Source: Candidatus Kapaibacterium sp. (GTDB lineage Bacteria; Bacteroidota; Ignavibacteria; Kapaibacteriales; UBA4661). From it: a stretch of 34,844 nucleotides of DNA. The stretch's first letter is position 1. Each line of letters begins with the position of its first letter. Both the position numbers and the translations under genes were made by a program. The notes under the pieces are model-generated. The model did no database searches. It had not been told where the DNA came from and saw nothing but the letters and a program-made list of their open reading frames with translations. Positions 16,313 to 24,732 of this stretch are shown here, piece after piece. The stretch lies in contig RDXM01000115.1 in the NCBI GenBank assembly GCA_004292595.1, positions 1 through 34,844 on the forward strand, read 5' to 3'.

Positions 16313-17300
16313 GATGTAGTAACCGTTGGTGCTGGTGCGACGGGTGCTGTCCGCGTCGAAACCCTTCCAGGCAATGTTGGTACGCGCAATGGCTTCTGCT
16401 ATATGGCTCCCCTTATCACTGCCTTCGCACCGATAAGGACAAGCACAGGTACGCAAGTTGTTATCACAGGCAACAATTTCACAGGCGAAACCACAGTCCG
16501 CTTCAATGGTCGTGCGGCAGCGTCGTACACCGTTGTTTCCGATACTGAAATTCGTGCCTTCCCAGCAGCAAATACGCCGCTTACGGGCAGCACATCAGCG
16601 TTACCACGACGCAATGTACCGATGATTTGGCAACATTCACGTTTATCCCAGCACCCGTTATCTACAGCTTCTGGCTCTCAGGCGTCACCAATGGTGATGT
16701 TATCACGATTGACGGTATCAATTTCGACAATGCCAGCGCAGTGAAATTTGGCGATACCGTTGCCGCATCGTTTACCGTTGTCTCTCCAACCCGCATCACC
16801 GCTGTTGTTGGCAATGGAAAAACGGGTGCTGCTGTGGTCATTGGTACAGGTGGTGTTGGTTCGCGCTCGAAGTTTATCTACTACGCACCAGGCGCAGGTC
16901 GTCCGAATCCGCCGATTATCACCTCCTTCAGCCCAGCTCAAGGTCCCGACGGCACGGTGGTTACTATCAATGGTCTGAATTTCCAAGGCACGGATTGGTT
17001 CACAACAGCGGTTCGCATTGGCGACGCGCCCGATGGTCCGCGCACAGCGATTATTCAATCCATGACCGCAACAAAACTCGTTGCAAAGGTCAATGGCGGT
17101 GCAACAGGCACAATCCGCGTCTATACTCCAGCTGGCGTAAACGTGCTTGATATGGTGGGTGGTGTGGTCGGAAGAAATTCCGATGAACATTGGCACGGTA
17201 GAGCGTTCATTGGATGTCAGCGCAACTACCAACAGGTGCGTATATGCTTGAACTTCGCGCAGGCACTGAGCGCAAGGTGCAGCGCGTCGTGAAGCGATAA
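16313..17300 (+). pseudogene. Frameshifted remnant of an IPT/TIG-repeat surface protein with T9SS-type C-terminal tail
   Basis: Three reading frames each carry parts of one protein. From 16313 the frame reads VTVGAGATGAVRVETLPG and then an IPT/TIG repeat (PLITAFAP, VVITGNNFTGETTVRFNG). Near 16580-16600 the frame shifts, and SVTTTQCTDDLATFTFIP leads into two more IPT repeats (about 16630-17150). After DMVGGVV near 17165 it shifts again to MNIGTVERSLDVSA, and a further shift gives GAYMLELRAGTERKVQRVVKR ending at TAA (17298-17300), which looks like the end of a T9SS type A sorting domain. No start or signal peptide remains and a TGA lies just upstream. The intact protein would have been secreted and attached to the cell surface. 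Confidence 0.75.
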
Positions 17301-17344
17301 GGCTCTCTGTTTCGCATATCTCTCACTCGTACTTCTCCTGCATT

Positions 17345-17394
17345 TCCCTCGCATCAAACCTATTGTTTTGGGTATGGTGAGGGGGATTTTTTTT
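17345..17394 (+). terminator. Candidate rho-independent terminator after the IPT pseudogene
   Basis: CCCTC (17346-17350) pairs with GAGGG (17379-17383), and ACC/GGT pairing follows inside. A run of eight T residues follows directly. It would end transcription coming from the pseudogene before the histidine kinase gene. Confidence 0.55.
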
Positions 17395-17520
17395 AATGAT
17401 AGCACTCACGTATTTACCTTGCCCAAATCCCGCATCTTCACTAATTTTCCTGTATTCTTTGTGAATAGTTCGCAAAACTGAAGCACGACCCCCACAACAG
17501 CCAACAAACTCCCCTCTGCT

Positions 17521-20500
17521 ATGAAATGGTTCGATAACGTCCGTATCACAACAAAGCTGCTCATCGGCTTTGGAATTATGCTGCTCGCGCTGGTGGCAAC
17601 GAATATCTTTGGCTTGTACAACATGGCGGAGGTGAATAAAAAATCGTCCGACATCAAGGAAAAATGGCTGCCGAGCATCACGCGCACCGCCAACATGACC
17701 ACCGCGCTCTCGAACCACAGATACCGCGTGAATAGACACCTCATTACGCAAGATTCCACCAAATACGACGAAATAGAGCGACTTCTCGCCGAAGATGCAC
17801 AAAATTTTGAGAAAGAAGCCGAAGCGTATCGCAAGTACATCAAGCCCGAAAGCCTTGAAATTGCTCGCTTTGAGGAGATTATGAAATTTTTCCGAATGTA
17901 CTTGGAAGCCACCACGCGCCTCACTGCGCTCTCCCGCGAAAACCGCAAAGAAGAGTCAAATGTGGTGCTGCAAGGCGAGTCGCGCCTGCTCTACACCAAG
18001 CTCGACGAGCGTTTGCAAGACCTTGCTACCTACAACACACGCGGTAGTGCGCGCGCCAGCCGCGACAGCGACATCATTTACGAATCAGCAGTTGAACTCA
18101 TTACCATCGCGCTCGGCGTAGCAACGGTGCTGGTTGTGCTGATTGCCATTATTATTGCTCGCCGCGTGAGCCGCCCCATTCGCACGCTCGAAGCGGCTGC
18201 CCTCAAAGTAGCGGAAGGCGACGTAAACCAGAGCGTGAACGTCACCAGCAAAGATGAAATCGGGTCGCTTGGAAACAGCTTCAATACAATGGTGGGGAAC
18301 ATTCGGCGTTCAATGGAAAGTACGCAAACGCTGAACAAAACGCTGGAATTTCGTGTCGGTGAGCGGACTTCGATGTTGGAAGATGCGAACTCCGCGCTGC
18401 GCGAAAGCGAGGCTCTCTACCGCACATTGGCGCAAAGTTTCCCGAATGGCGATGTGGGAATTTTGAACCGTCAATTACGCTTTTTGGTGCTGGATGGCGC
18501 GGAAATGCGGGCGCGGGGCGTGGATACAGAGAACATCCTCCTGCGCGGTATGGCAGAAATTTACAACGCAGAATTTGAACAAGCCTTGAAACCGCATATT
18601 GACAAGGCGTTTGCGGGAAGTAATGTTACGGCGGAACTGGATTTTCGCGGACAAATGTACGAGGTCTATCTTGTGCCAATATCCGATGAAAACGGCGTAA
18701 CGACGCGGCTTATCATGATGTCGCAAAACATCACGCGCCGCAAAAAAGCCGAAGCCGAAACCCAGCGCAACGAAGAACTCTACCGCACCATTATTTCCAA
18801 CTACCCGCAAGGCGCAGTTTTCCTTTTCAATGAAGATTTTGAATTCCTCATTGCGGGCGGACAAGGGCTTGCAGCAATGGGTTTGCAGCGCGAGGACGTG
18901 AAAAATCTGACCTTGTACGAAGCATTTCCGCAAGATGTCGCTGCCGAGTACGAAACGCTCTTCCGCACTGCCCTTCTGGGCAAGGCGGCGAGCGCGGAAA
19001 TTCAGCAAGCGGGCAGTGAATTTATCGCAACAGCAGCACCGGTGCGGAATGCAGCTGGACACATTTTCGCGGGACTTTTGCTCACGCAAAACATCACCGA
19101 GCGCAAAAAAGCCGAAGAGCGTGAACGCGAGGCAGACCGACGCTTCCGCGACATGGCAGACAACGTTCCGGGTGTGATTTACCAACTGGCAGTGCAAGCC
19201 GACGGAACGCAGCAATTTCAATACATCAGCCCCCGCGTGCGGGATATTTTCGGCGTTTCAGCCGAAGAGTGGCAAAGCAATCCACAACTGTTGCGGATTC
19301 ATCCCGACGACGAAGTGCGGTGGGCGCAAAGTGTGGACGAGGCAAAACGCACCTTGAAGCCGCTTCATTTCGAGGGACGCTATATTTTGCCGAGCGGAGA
19401 AACGCGCTGGTGGGAAGGTGTCGCAAAACCGACAGTCGCAAAGCCAACGATTGCAAAGTCACTTGGAGCAAAAGGTGCAAGTGCAATCGCTCCAAATACC
19501 AGCAAACAAGAGCCTTCCAAAGGTGCAATTATTTTCAACGGCTTAATTCTCGACATTGGCGAGCGCAAGCAGGCAGAACGCAAGCAGCGCGAGGCAGACG
19601 AGTTGGTGCGCGGTGTGATGGACAATTCACTGGATGGTGTGATGCTCGTGAAGGCTATCCGCGACCGCTACGGCGTGATCTCGGACTTTGAAATTCTTTT
19701 TGTCAATCCAGCAGGAGCAGCAATGATGCGCCGTCCAGCCGACGACCTTGCGCAAAAATCTTTGCTGCGCGAATTCCCCGCGCACAAGCACAATGGCTTG
19801 TTCCACAGCTACGTGCGCGTGAGCGAAAGCGGCAGACCCGAAGAAGCCGAAATCTACTACGACGGCGACGGTATGAACTTCTGGATGAGCCGCAAAGTGG
19901 CGCGGTTTCAAGACGGTTGCGTTGTTACCTTTGCCGACAGCAGCGCACGAAAACTTGCCGAAGAAACCTTGCAAAATCTCAACGAAACGCTAGAAGCAAA
20001 AGTCGCCGAACGCACCGAAGAACTGGAATCGGTGAATGAATCTTTGCGCAGCGCGAAAGAAACCGCTGACACTGCAAACCGCGCAAAATCTGAGTTTCTT
20101 GCCAATATGTCGCATGAAATTCGTACACCGATGAACTCCATTTTGGGCTTTACGGAATTGCTCCAAGAGCAGGTACAAGGCGACCGCCAGAAGAGTTATT
20201 TGCAAGCCGTGTCCTCAAGCGGAAAGACGCTCATGCGGCTTATCAACGACATTCTGGACTTGTCGAAAATCGAGGCAGGGCGCATGGATATTACCTACGA
20301 GCCGATTGACGTGGCGCAGGTTGTCCGCGAAGTGGGCGCGATGTTTAGCGCGAAAATCCAAGAAAAAGGCTTACAACTCCGCATAGAATCTGATGTTTCC
20401 GCACCGATTGGCATGATGCTGGATGAAATTCGTTTGCGCCAAATTTTGTTTAATCTTGTTGGTAATGCGGTAAAATTTACCGACAAAGGTGCAATTACGC

Positions 20501-21555
20501 TCAGAATGCGGACAGAACGCGCTGCCGAGCCGAATCGCATCAAACTTCAACTGGAAGTGGAAGATTCTGGCATTGGCATTCCCGACGTGCAGCAGCAGGT
20601 GGTGTTCGAGGCATTCCGCCAGCAGGAGGGTCAGAGTGCGCGTAAATACGGCGGTACAGGCTTGGGTTTGACCATTACGAAACGTTTGGTGGAAATGATG
20701 CAGGGACGAATAAGCCTCACAAGCGAGCAAGGACGAGGCTCGCGCTTCACGGTCAGCTTTGATTCGGTCGAAACGATTGAGCTTGGAAAATTGTACCACA
20801 CCCCAGAAACCGCCAACGCAGCCGATGTACGCTTCCACAACCCAACCATCCTTGTTGTGGACGATGTGCAGCTGAACCGCGAGCTGGTAGCGGGCTTGCT
20901 GGCAAATGCGAATGTGAACATTGTGGAGGCAGTAAACGGCAAAGTGGCGGTAGAATCTGCGCTGGAACACGCACCAAATCTGATTTTGATGGATTTACTC
21001 ATGCCCGAAATGGACGGCTATGAAGCCACTCGCCTGCTCAAAAGCAACGACCGAACCCGCGCCATTCCTACGCTCGCGCTCACCGCATCGGCAATGAAAG
21101 AAGATTTGCCAATGATTGCGACGCTCTGCGACGGATATTTGCGCAAGCCAATCACAAAGCAAGAACTCGTCAGCGAGCTGATGAAATTTCTCCCACACAC
21201 GGTCGAGAAAAGCTCAAACGCAAGCAATGATGATGCTTCTGGCGCACCAACATCGCCAACGCTTTCGCTTCAGGATTTGAGCGCGGCAGAAAAAGAGCGG
21301 TTGCCAGAGCTTATCAAAATTGTGCGTCAAGAATGCCTAGAACAAGCATCAACACTGCGCCGCACCTTCAATAACAAGCAAGCAAAGCAGTTCGCTGCCC
21401 GTGTGCAACAGCTTGGCGCGGAGTACGGCATTGGGCTTCTCAGCGAGTACGGAAGCGCGTTGGAACGCTATGTGCAGAGTTTTGATATGGAAAAAATTCC
21501 CGCGCATTTGGATAAATTTGCGGATATTGCACAGCAACTTGCGGATGTTTCGTAA
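17521..21555 (+). CDS. Hybrid sensor histidine kinase with four PAS domains and a receiver
   Basis: A 1344-residue membrane sensor. TM1 (10-32) and TM2 (191-216) enclose a four-helix-bundle-type sensor. HAMP (about 214-268) and a coiled coil follow, then PAS domains at about 298-410, 420-533, 541-690 and 700-815, each separated by an RKKAE- or RKQAE-type linker. HisKA contains the phosphoacceptor H865 in NMSHEIRTPMNSILGF; HATPase motifs are LVGNAVKFTD, EDSGIGIPD and GGTGLGLTITK. The receiver (about 1109-1225) has LVVDD and phosphoacceptor D1158. The C-terminal 100 residues resemble an Hpt-like helical bundle without the usual histidine. PAS3 carries a repetitive insert (634-658, five degenerate VAKPT-type units). 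No response regulator lies next to it, so its output is unknown. The gene stands alone and is preceded by a terminator. Confidence 0.92.
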   Translation: MKWFDNVRITTKLLIGFGIMLLALVATNIFGLYNMAEVNKKSSDIKEKWLPSITRTANMTTALSNHRYRVNRHLITQDSTKYDEIERLLAEDAQNFEKEAEAYRKYIKPESLEIARFEEIMKFFRMYLEATTRLTALSRENRKEESNVVLQGESRLLYTKLDERLQDLATYNTRGSARASRDSDIIYESAVELITIALGVATVLVVLIAIIIARRVSRPIRTLEAAALKVAEGDVNQSVNVTSKDEIGSLGNSFNTMVGNIRRSMESTQTLNKTLEFRVGERTSMLEDANSALRESEALYRTLAQSFPNGDVGILNRQLRFLVLDGAEMRARGVDTENILLRGMAEIYNAEFEQALKPHIDKAFAGSNVTAELDFRGQMYEVYLVPISDENGVTTRLIMMSQNITRRKKAEAETQRNEELYRTIISNYPQGAVFLFNEDFEFLIAGGQGLAAMGLQREDVKNLTLYEAFPQDVAAEYETLFRTALLGKAASAEIQQAGSEFIATAAPVRNAAGHIFAGLLLTQNITERKKAEEREREADRRFRDMADNVPGVIYQLAVQADGTQQFQYISPRVRDIFGVSAEEWQSNPQLLRIHPDDEVRWAQSVDEAKRTLKPLHFEGRYILPSGETRWWEGVAKPTVAKPTIAKSLGAKGASAIAPNTSKQEPSKGAIIFNGLILDIGERKQAERKQREADELVRGVMDNSLDGVMLVKAIRDRYGVISDFEILFVNPAGAAMMRRPADDLAQKSLLREFPAHKHNGLFHSYVRVSESGRPEEAEIYYDGDGMNFWMSRKVARFQDGCVVTFADSSARKLAEETLQNLNETLEAKVAERTEELESVNESLRSAKETADTANRAKSEFLANMSHEIRTPMNSILGFTELLQEQVQGDRQKSYLQAVSSSGKTLMRLINDILDLSKIEAGRMDITYEPIDVAQVVREVGAMFSAKIQEKGLQLRIESDVSAPIGMMLDEIRLRQILFNLVGNAVKFTDKGAITLRMRTERAAEPNRIKLQLEVEDSGIGIPDVQQQVVFEAFRQQEGQSARKYGGTGLGLTITKRLVEMMQGRISLTSEQGRGSRFTVSFDSVETIELGKLYHTPETANAADVRFHNPTILVVDDVQLNRELVAGLLANANVNIVEAVNGKVAVESALEHAPNLILMDLLMPEMDGYEATRLLKSNDRTRAIPTLALTASAMKEDLPMIATLCDGYLRKPITKQELVSELMKFLPHTVEKSSNASNDDASGAPTSPTLSLQDLSAAEKERLPELIKIVRQECLEQASTLRRTFNNKQAKQFAARVQQLGAEYGIGLLSEYGSALERYVQSFDMEKIPAHLDKFADIAQQLADVS

Positions 21556-21590
21556 TGTTGCTTTTTCAATCTTAGCACACAATCTTCAAT

Positions 21591-21670
21591 AGTGGCACAG
21601 GCATTCTTGCCTGTGAGAATTGGTGCAGGGTCTAGGCATAAGAAACACAGACAAGAATGTCTGTGCCACT
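21591..21670 (-). repeat. REPIN-like element, copy 3 (80 bp, reverse orientation)
   Basis: Arms at 21591-21615 and 21646-21670 begin and end with AGTGG/CCACT. The left arm has stem CACAGGCA/TGCCTGTG while the right arm has CACAGACA/TGTCTGTG, so a base pair changed on both sides of one small hairpin. Outside flanks TCTTCAAT (left) and GAAGCC (right) match those of copy 5 in reverse, showing that the repeated unit extends beyond the arms. Confidence 0.85.
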
Positions 21671-21738
21671 GAAGCCAGATTTCACCTGCTGTTTAGAGCT
21701 TTTGTCGCATTCTAAATTCCCACCCTCATCCTTTCATA

Positions 21739-22362
21739 ATGACCACCGTTCATCTTGTCGATACTGGCGTAAACAATCTCCTTTCCATCTGCAACGCGCT
21801 TGAAATTGCGGGTGCAGACTTGCATATCTGCCGCAGCCCCGAAGAACTCACGGATGCAGAGCGCATCGTGCTTCCGGGCGTAGGCGCGTATCGGGATTGC
21901 ATCAATGGCTTAAAAAATCAAGGTTTTATCCCGATGCTGAACAAATTATCCCTTGAAGAACGCAAGCCAACAATGGGCATTTGCGTTGGGATGCAAATGA
22001 TGGCGCGGCGCAGTTTCGAGGGCGGTGAATACGAGGGTTTAGGCTGGTTCGAGGCAGACGTGGTGCGCATTCAGCCCGACGACCCGCGTATTCGCGTGCC
22101 GCAAATCGGCTGGAATAGTACGCATTTTCGCGCTGGAGAGCCGCTTGCCTCTGGCTTGCCCGCCAATCCCGATTTTTACTACGTCCATTCTTACTATCTG
22201 CATTGCGATAATCCCGACGACATTGCTGCGTACTGCGACTACAGCGTAAAAGTTACGTCGTCTGTGCGCAAAGGAAACATCGTTGCAACGCAGTTTCACC
22301 CCGAAAAGAGTCAAGATTACGGCTTGCGTGTACTGGAGAATTTTTTGGCGTGGAAACCGTGA
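21739..22362 (+). CDS. hisH: Imidazole glycerol phosphate synthase glutaminase subunit HisH
   Basis: A 207-residue class I glutamine amidotransferase, the normal HisH length. It releases ammonia from glutamine for the HisF cyclase in histidine biosynthesis. The catalytic triad is present: C82 in GICVGMQMM, and H187 and E189 in TQFHPEKS. The oxyanion region near PGVGAYRDC (residues 46-54) is typical. No hisF, hisA or other his gene is in the window, so it is either part of a scattered his pathway or an accessory HisH of the kind linked to surface-sugar modification. It lies 69 bases after REPIN copy 3. Confidence 0.9.
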   Translation: MTTVHLVDTGVNNLLSICNALEIAGADLHICRSPEELTDAERIVLPGVGAYRDCINGLKNQGFIPMLNKLSLEERKPTMGICVGMQMMARRSFEGGEYEGLGWFEADVVRIQPDDPRIRVPQIGWNSTHFRAGEPLASGLPANPDFYYVHSYYLHCDNPDDIAAYCDYSVKVTSSVRKGNIVATQFHPEKSQDYGLRVLENFLAWKP

Positions 22363-22366
22363 AGAA

Positions 22367-22389
22367 AAGGATGAAATCTGAAGGATGAA
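22367..22389 (+). repeat. Short gene-3'-end repeat, copy c
   Basis: It reads AAGGATGAAATCTGAAG followed by GATGAA, differing from copy a by one base over 23, and starts four bases after the hisH stop codon. Confidence 0.6.
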
Positions 22390-22543
22390 AATTTGAATGC
22401 ACTGACCTTGAAGGTAAAAATGCTTGTATTGCAGATTGTATCTTGACTACAGGGGATTGTGCTTGAAAGTGTAAAAATCAAAAAAGAGGCTTCTGGGTAA
22501 GGTGTCGTCTTGCATTAAGGCAGGTCAAAGAATATTTTAACAA

Positions 22544-22634
22544 TAGACTTTATTCCGAATAGACTTTTTTACGAAACAAGGCAGCATGCTGCCTTGCTCC
22601 AAAATCCTAAAAACCTTATTCGAGATAAACTCTA
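22544..22634. mobile_element. MITE-like element (copy B) with perfect central palindrome
   Basis: Ends TAGACTTTATTCCGAATA (22544-22561) and TATTCGAGATAAACTCTA (22617-22634) are inverted repeats matching at 15 of 18 positions. The centre, CAAGGCAGCATGCTGCCTTG (22577-22596), is a perfect 20-bp palindrome. The element at 2383-2477 has the same plan: the core begins 35 versus 33 bases from the left end and finishes 40 versus 38 bases from the right end. Only the core is similar in sequence. It lies in the 474-base gap between hisH and the acyl-CoA dehydrogenase gene, which otherwise holds repeat copy c and the promoter candidate at 22681. Confidence 0.55.
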
Positions 22635-22680
22635 ATGAAGAAAGGTAATATTTACTTTTTTTCATTTTTTTTACAAATGT

Positions 22681-22712
22681 AGTTGATACATCAACTTTTT
22701 TTTGTAGTTTTG
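22681..22712 (+). promoter_or_regulatory. Candidate promoter with operator-like palindrome upstream of the acyl-CoA dehydrogenase
   Basis: TAGTTTTG (22705-22712) matches the TAnnTTTG -7 box, with GTTG 19 bases upstream as a weak -33 box. That upstream position lies in a palindrome of 7-bp arms, AGTTGAT-AC-ATCAACT (22681-22696), a likely site for a dimeric regulator. Transcription would start about 115 bases before the gene. Confidence 0.45.
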
Positions 22713-22836
22713 CATTCGACCGTGTTCAGAAGTTTATTGGCTCTGTATCTCTCTATCGAATAACTCTTTACAGCGCGTTCATATCCTTGATATTTAACCC
22801 TTATTTTGTTATACTCAATTTTTTAGGAAGCCTGTT

Positions 22837-24618
22837 ATGACAGCAACCGCAGCAAAATTGCAAAAAGGTGGCGCGTTCCTTATGGAAGACGTTGCACCGG
22901 ACACCATTTTCTCGCCCGAAGACTTCAGCGACGAGCTGAAGATGATTTCGCAGACCACGAAAGATTTTTGCGATAATGAAATCGTGCCGAATATCGAAAA
23001 ATTGGAAAAATTGGAAGGTACGCTGAACGAAGATTTGCTGCGCAAGCTCGGCGACATCGGGCTTTTGGGTATTGAAATTCCCGAAGAATATGGCGGCACC
23101 GACCTTCCGAAAACCGCAGCAATGCTTGTGGCTGAAGGAATGGCAGTGTTGGGCGGCTTCAGCACCACCTACGGCGCACACCAGAGCATCGGCTCGCTTC
23201 CGACCGTGTATTTTGGCAATGCAGCACAAAAAGAGAAATACTTGCCGAAACTGAACACCGCAGAAATTATCGCGGCTTACGCGCTCACAGAGCCGAATGC
23301 AGGCTCGGACGCGCTCGGCGGTCAGTGTAAAGCAGTTCTCTCTGACGACGGCAAATACTACACGCTCGACGGAACAAAAATGTGGATTACCAACGCTGGT
23401 TTTGCTGACCTTTTCACGGTATTTGCTCGCGTGGATGGTCAAAAAGAAAAATTCTCTGCATTCCTTGTAGAGAAGACCATGGCTGGTGTTTCGACGGGTG
23501 CGGAAGAAAAGAAAATGGGTATCAAATCTTCCTCAACACGGATGCTCATTTTGGATAAAGTGAAAGTTCCCGTTGAAAATCTTTTGGGCGACGTTGGTCA
23601 AGGCGCGAAAATTGCATTCAACATTTTGAACACAGGTCGCTTCAAACTTGGCGCGGGCGGCTTGGGTGGCGCGAAAAATGCGCTCGCGATTGCAACAAAA
23701 TATTCGCAAGAACGCAAGCAATTCGGTCAGCCAATTTCAAACTTTGGTATGATGCAGGAAAAATTGGGCGAAATGGCTGCTCGTATTTTTGCGTGCGAAT
23801 CCGTGATTTACCGCACCGCAGGCTTGATTGACGAAGCTATCGGCGATAGCAAAGACGGCGCATTCAAGCTGAAGTGTATTGAAGAATACGCGGTAGAATG
23901 CTCAATTATTAAAGTTTTGGGTAGCGAAGTTTTGACCTACGTTGTAGACGAAGGCGTACAGATTCACGGTGGCTACGGCTTCTCGGCAGAATACGCGATT
24001 GAGCGTGCCTACCGCGATGCCCGTATCATGCGCCTCTACGAAGGCACAAACGAAATCAATCGTATGCTTATTCCAGGAATGCTTTTGAAACGCGCAATGA
24101 AAGGCGAATTGCCGCTCATGCAGGCAGCGCAAGGCGTTCAGAAAAAAGTTATGGATCCGAGCCTTGAAGAGCAGAACGACGGCGGTTTGCTCGGCGAAGA
24201 ACTTCGCGCAGTGAAAAATCTCAAAAACCTTGTTCTCATGCTCGCTGGCACGGCGGCAATGAAATTCGGCGCGAAAGTCGATACAGAGCAAGAAACAATG
24301 GCACGTATTGCTGATATTATCATCGGTTTGTATGCGTCGGAATCATCGATTTTGCGTGTTCGCAAACTCAAAGAGCGCGGCGTGGATACAGCAATTATGG
24401 AGCAGATGACCAAATTGTACACCCACAATGCAGTAGAAGAAGCTGCGGTCGCAGGTCGCCAAGCGGTATGCCGTCTGACCGAAGACGAACAAGAAATTGC
24501 AGTCTATATGGGCGCACTCAAACGCTTCACCCGCCACGCAACCGTGAATACGATTGGCTTGCGCCGCTCTATTGCTCAAAGCGTTTTGGAAGTTACTGGC
24601 TATCCGGTAGCACTGTAA
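22837..24618 (+). CDS. Acyl-CoA dehydrogenase, VLCAD/ACAD9-like with C-terminal extension
   Basis: A 593-residue FAD enzyme that catalyses the first, alpha-beta dehydrogenation step of fatty acid beta-oxidation and passes electrons to ETF. The N-terminal helical domain is followed by the FAD/substrate motif YALTEPNAGSDA near 149 and by WITNAG near 184. The catalytic glutamate is E402 in RLYEGTNEINRM. The last 170 residues are the extra helical domain typical of VLCAD-like enzymes, which are longer than the usual 380-residue type and often prefer long chains. The start ATG has AGGA eight bases upstream. It appears monocistronic, with its own promoter candidate and a strong terminator. Confidence 0.92.
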   Translation: MTATAAKLQKGGAFLMEDVAPDTIFSPEDFSDELKMISQTTKDFCDNEIVPNIEKLEKLEGTLNEDLLRKLGDIGLLGIEIPEEYGGTDLPKTAAMLVAEGMAVLGGFSTTYGAHQSIGSLPTVYFGNAAQKEKYLPKLNTAEIIAAYALTEPNAGSDALGGQCKAVLSDDGKYYTLDGTKMWITNAGFADLFTVFARVDGQKEKFSAFLVEKTMAGVSTGAEEKKMGIKSSSTRMLILDKVKVPVENLLGDVGQGAKIAFNILNTGRFKLGAGGLGGAKNALAIATKYSQERKQFGQPISNFGMMQEKLGEMAARIFACESVIYRTAGLIDEAIGDSKDGAFKLKCIEEYAVECSIIKVLGSEVLTYVVDEGVQIHGGYGFSAEYAIERAYRDARIMRLYEGTNEINRMLIPGMLLKRAMKGELPLMQAAQGVQKKVMDPSLEEQNDGGLLGEELRAVKNLKNLVLMLAGTAAMKFGAKVDTEQETMARIADIIIGLYASESSILRVRKLKERGVDTAIMEQMTKLYTHNAVEEAAVAGRQAVCRLTEDEQEIAVYMGALKRFTRHATVNTIGLRRSIAQSVLEVTGYPVAL

Positions 24619-24663
24619 TTGCGATAAACTCTGGCTTTCTGTTGTGAAGCCATGTCAGATTTC

Positions 24664-24724
24664 ATGCCTACACCGCCCCCTAGCATCTTTCTCTTGAATT
24701 GATGCGGCGTTGTAGGCATTTTTT
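24664..24724 (+). terminator. Rho-independent terminator between the acyl-CoA dehydrogenase and DUF5683 genes
   Basis: ATGCCTACA (24664-24672) pairs with TGTAGGCAT (24711-24719), and GCATC/GATGC pairing (24683-24687 with 24701-24705) continues the stem. A run of six T residues follows. The flanking genes converge, so it may serve both. Confidence 0.75.
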
Positions 24725-24732
24725 ATTGTCTT

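Noticed and set aside
18475-19221. A 248-codon open frame on the - strand
   Set aside because: It is antisense to the PAS region of the hybrid kinase and has no recognisable protein features.
21591-21670. REPIN copies as ordinary rho-independent terminators
   Set aside because: They lack T-runs, occur in both orientations relative to genes and keep the sequence of their spacers, which terminators would not need.
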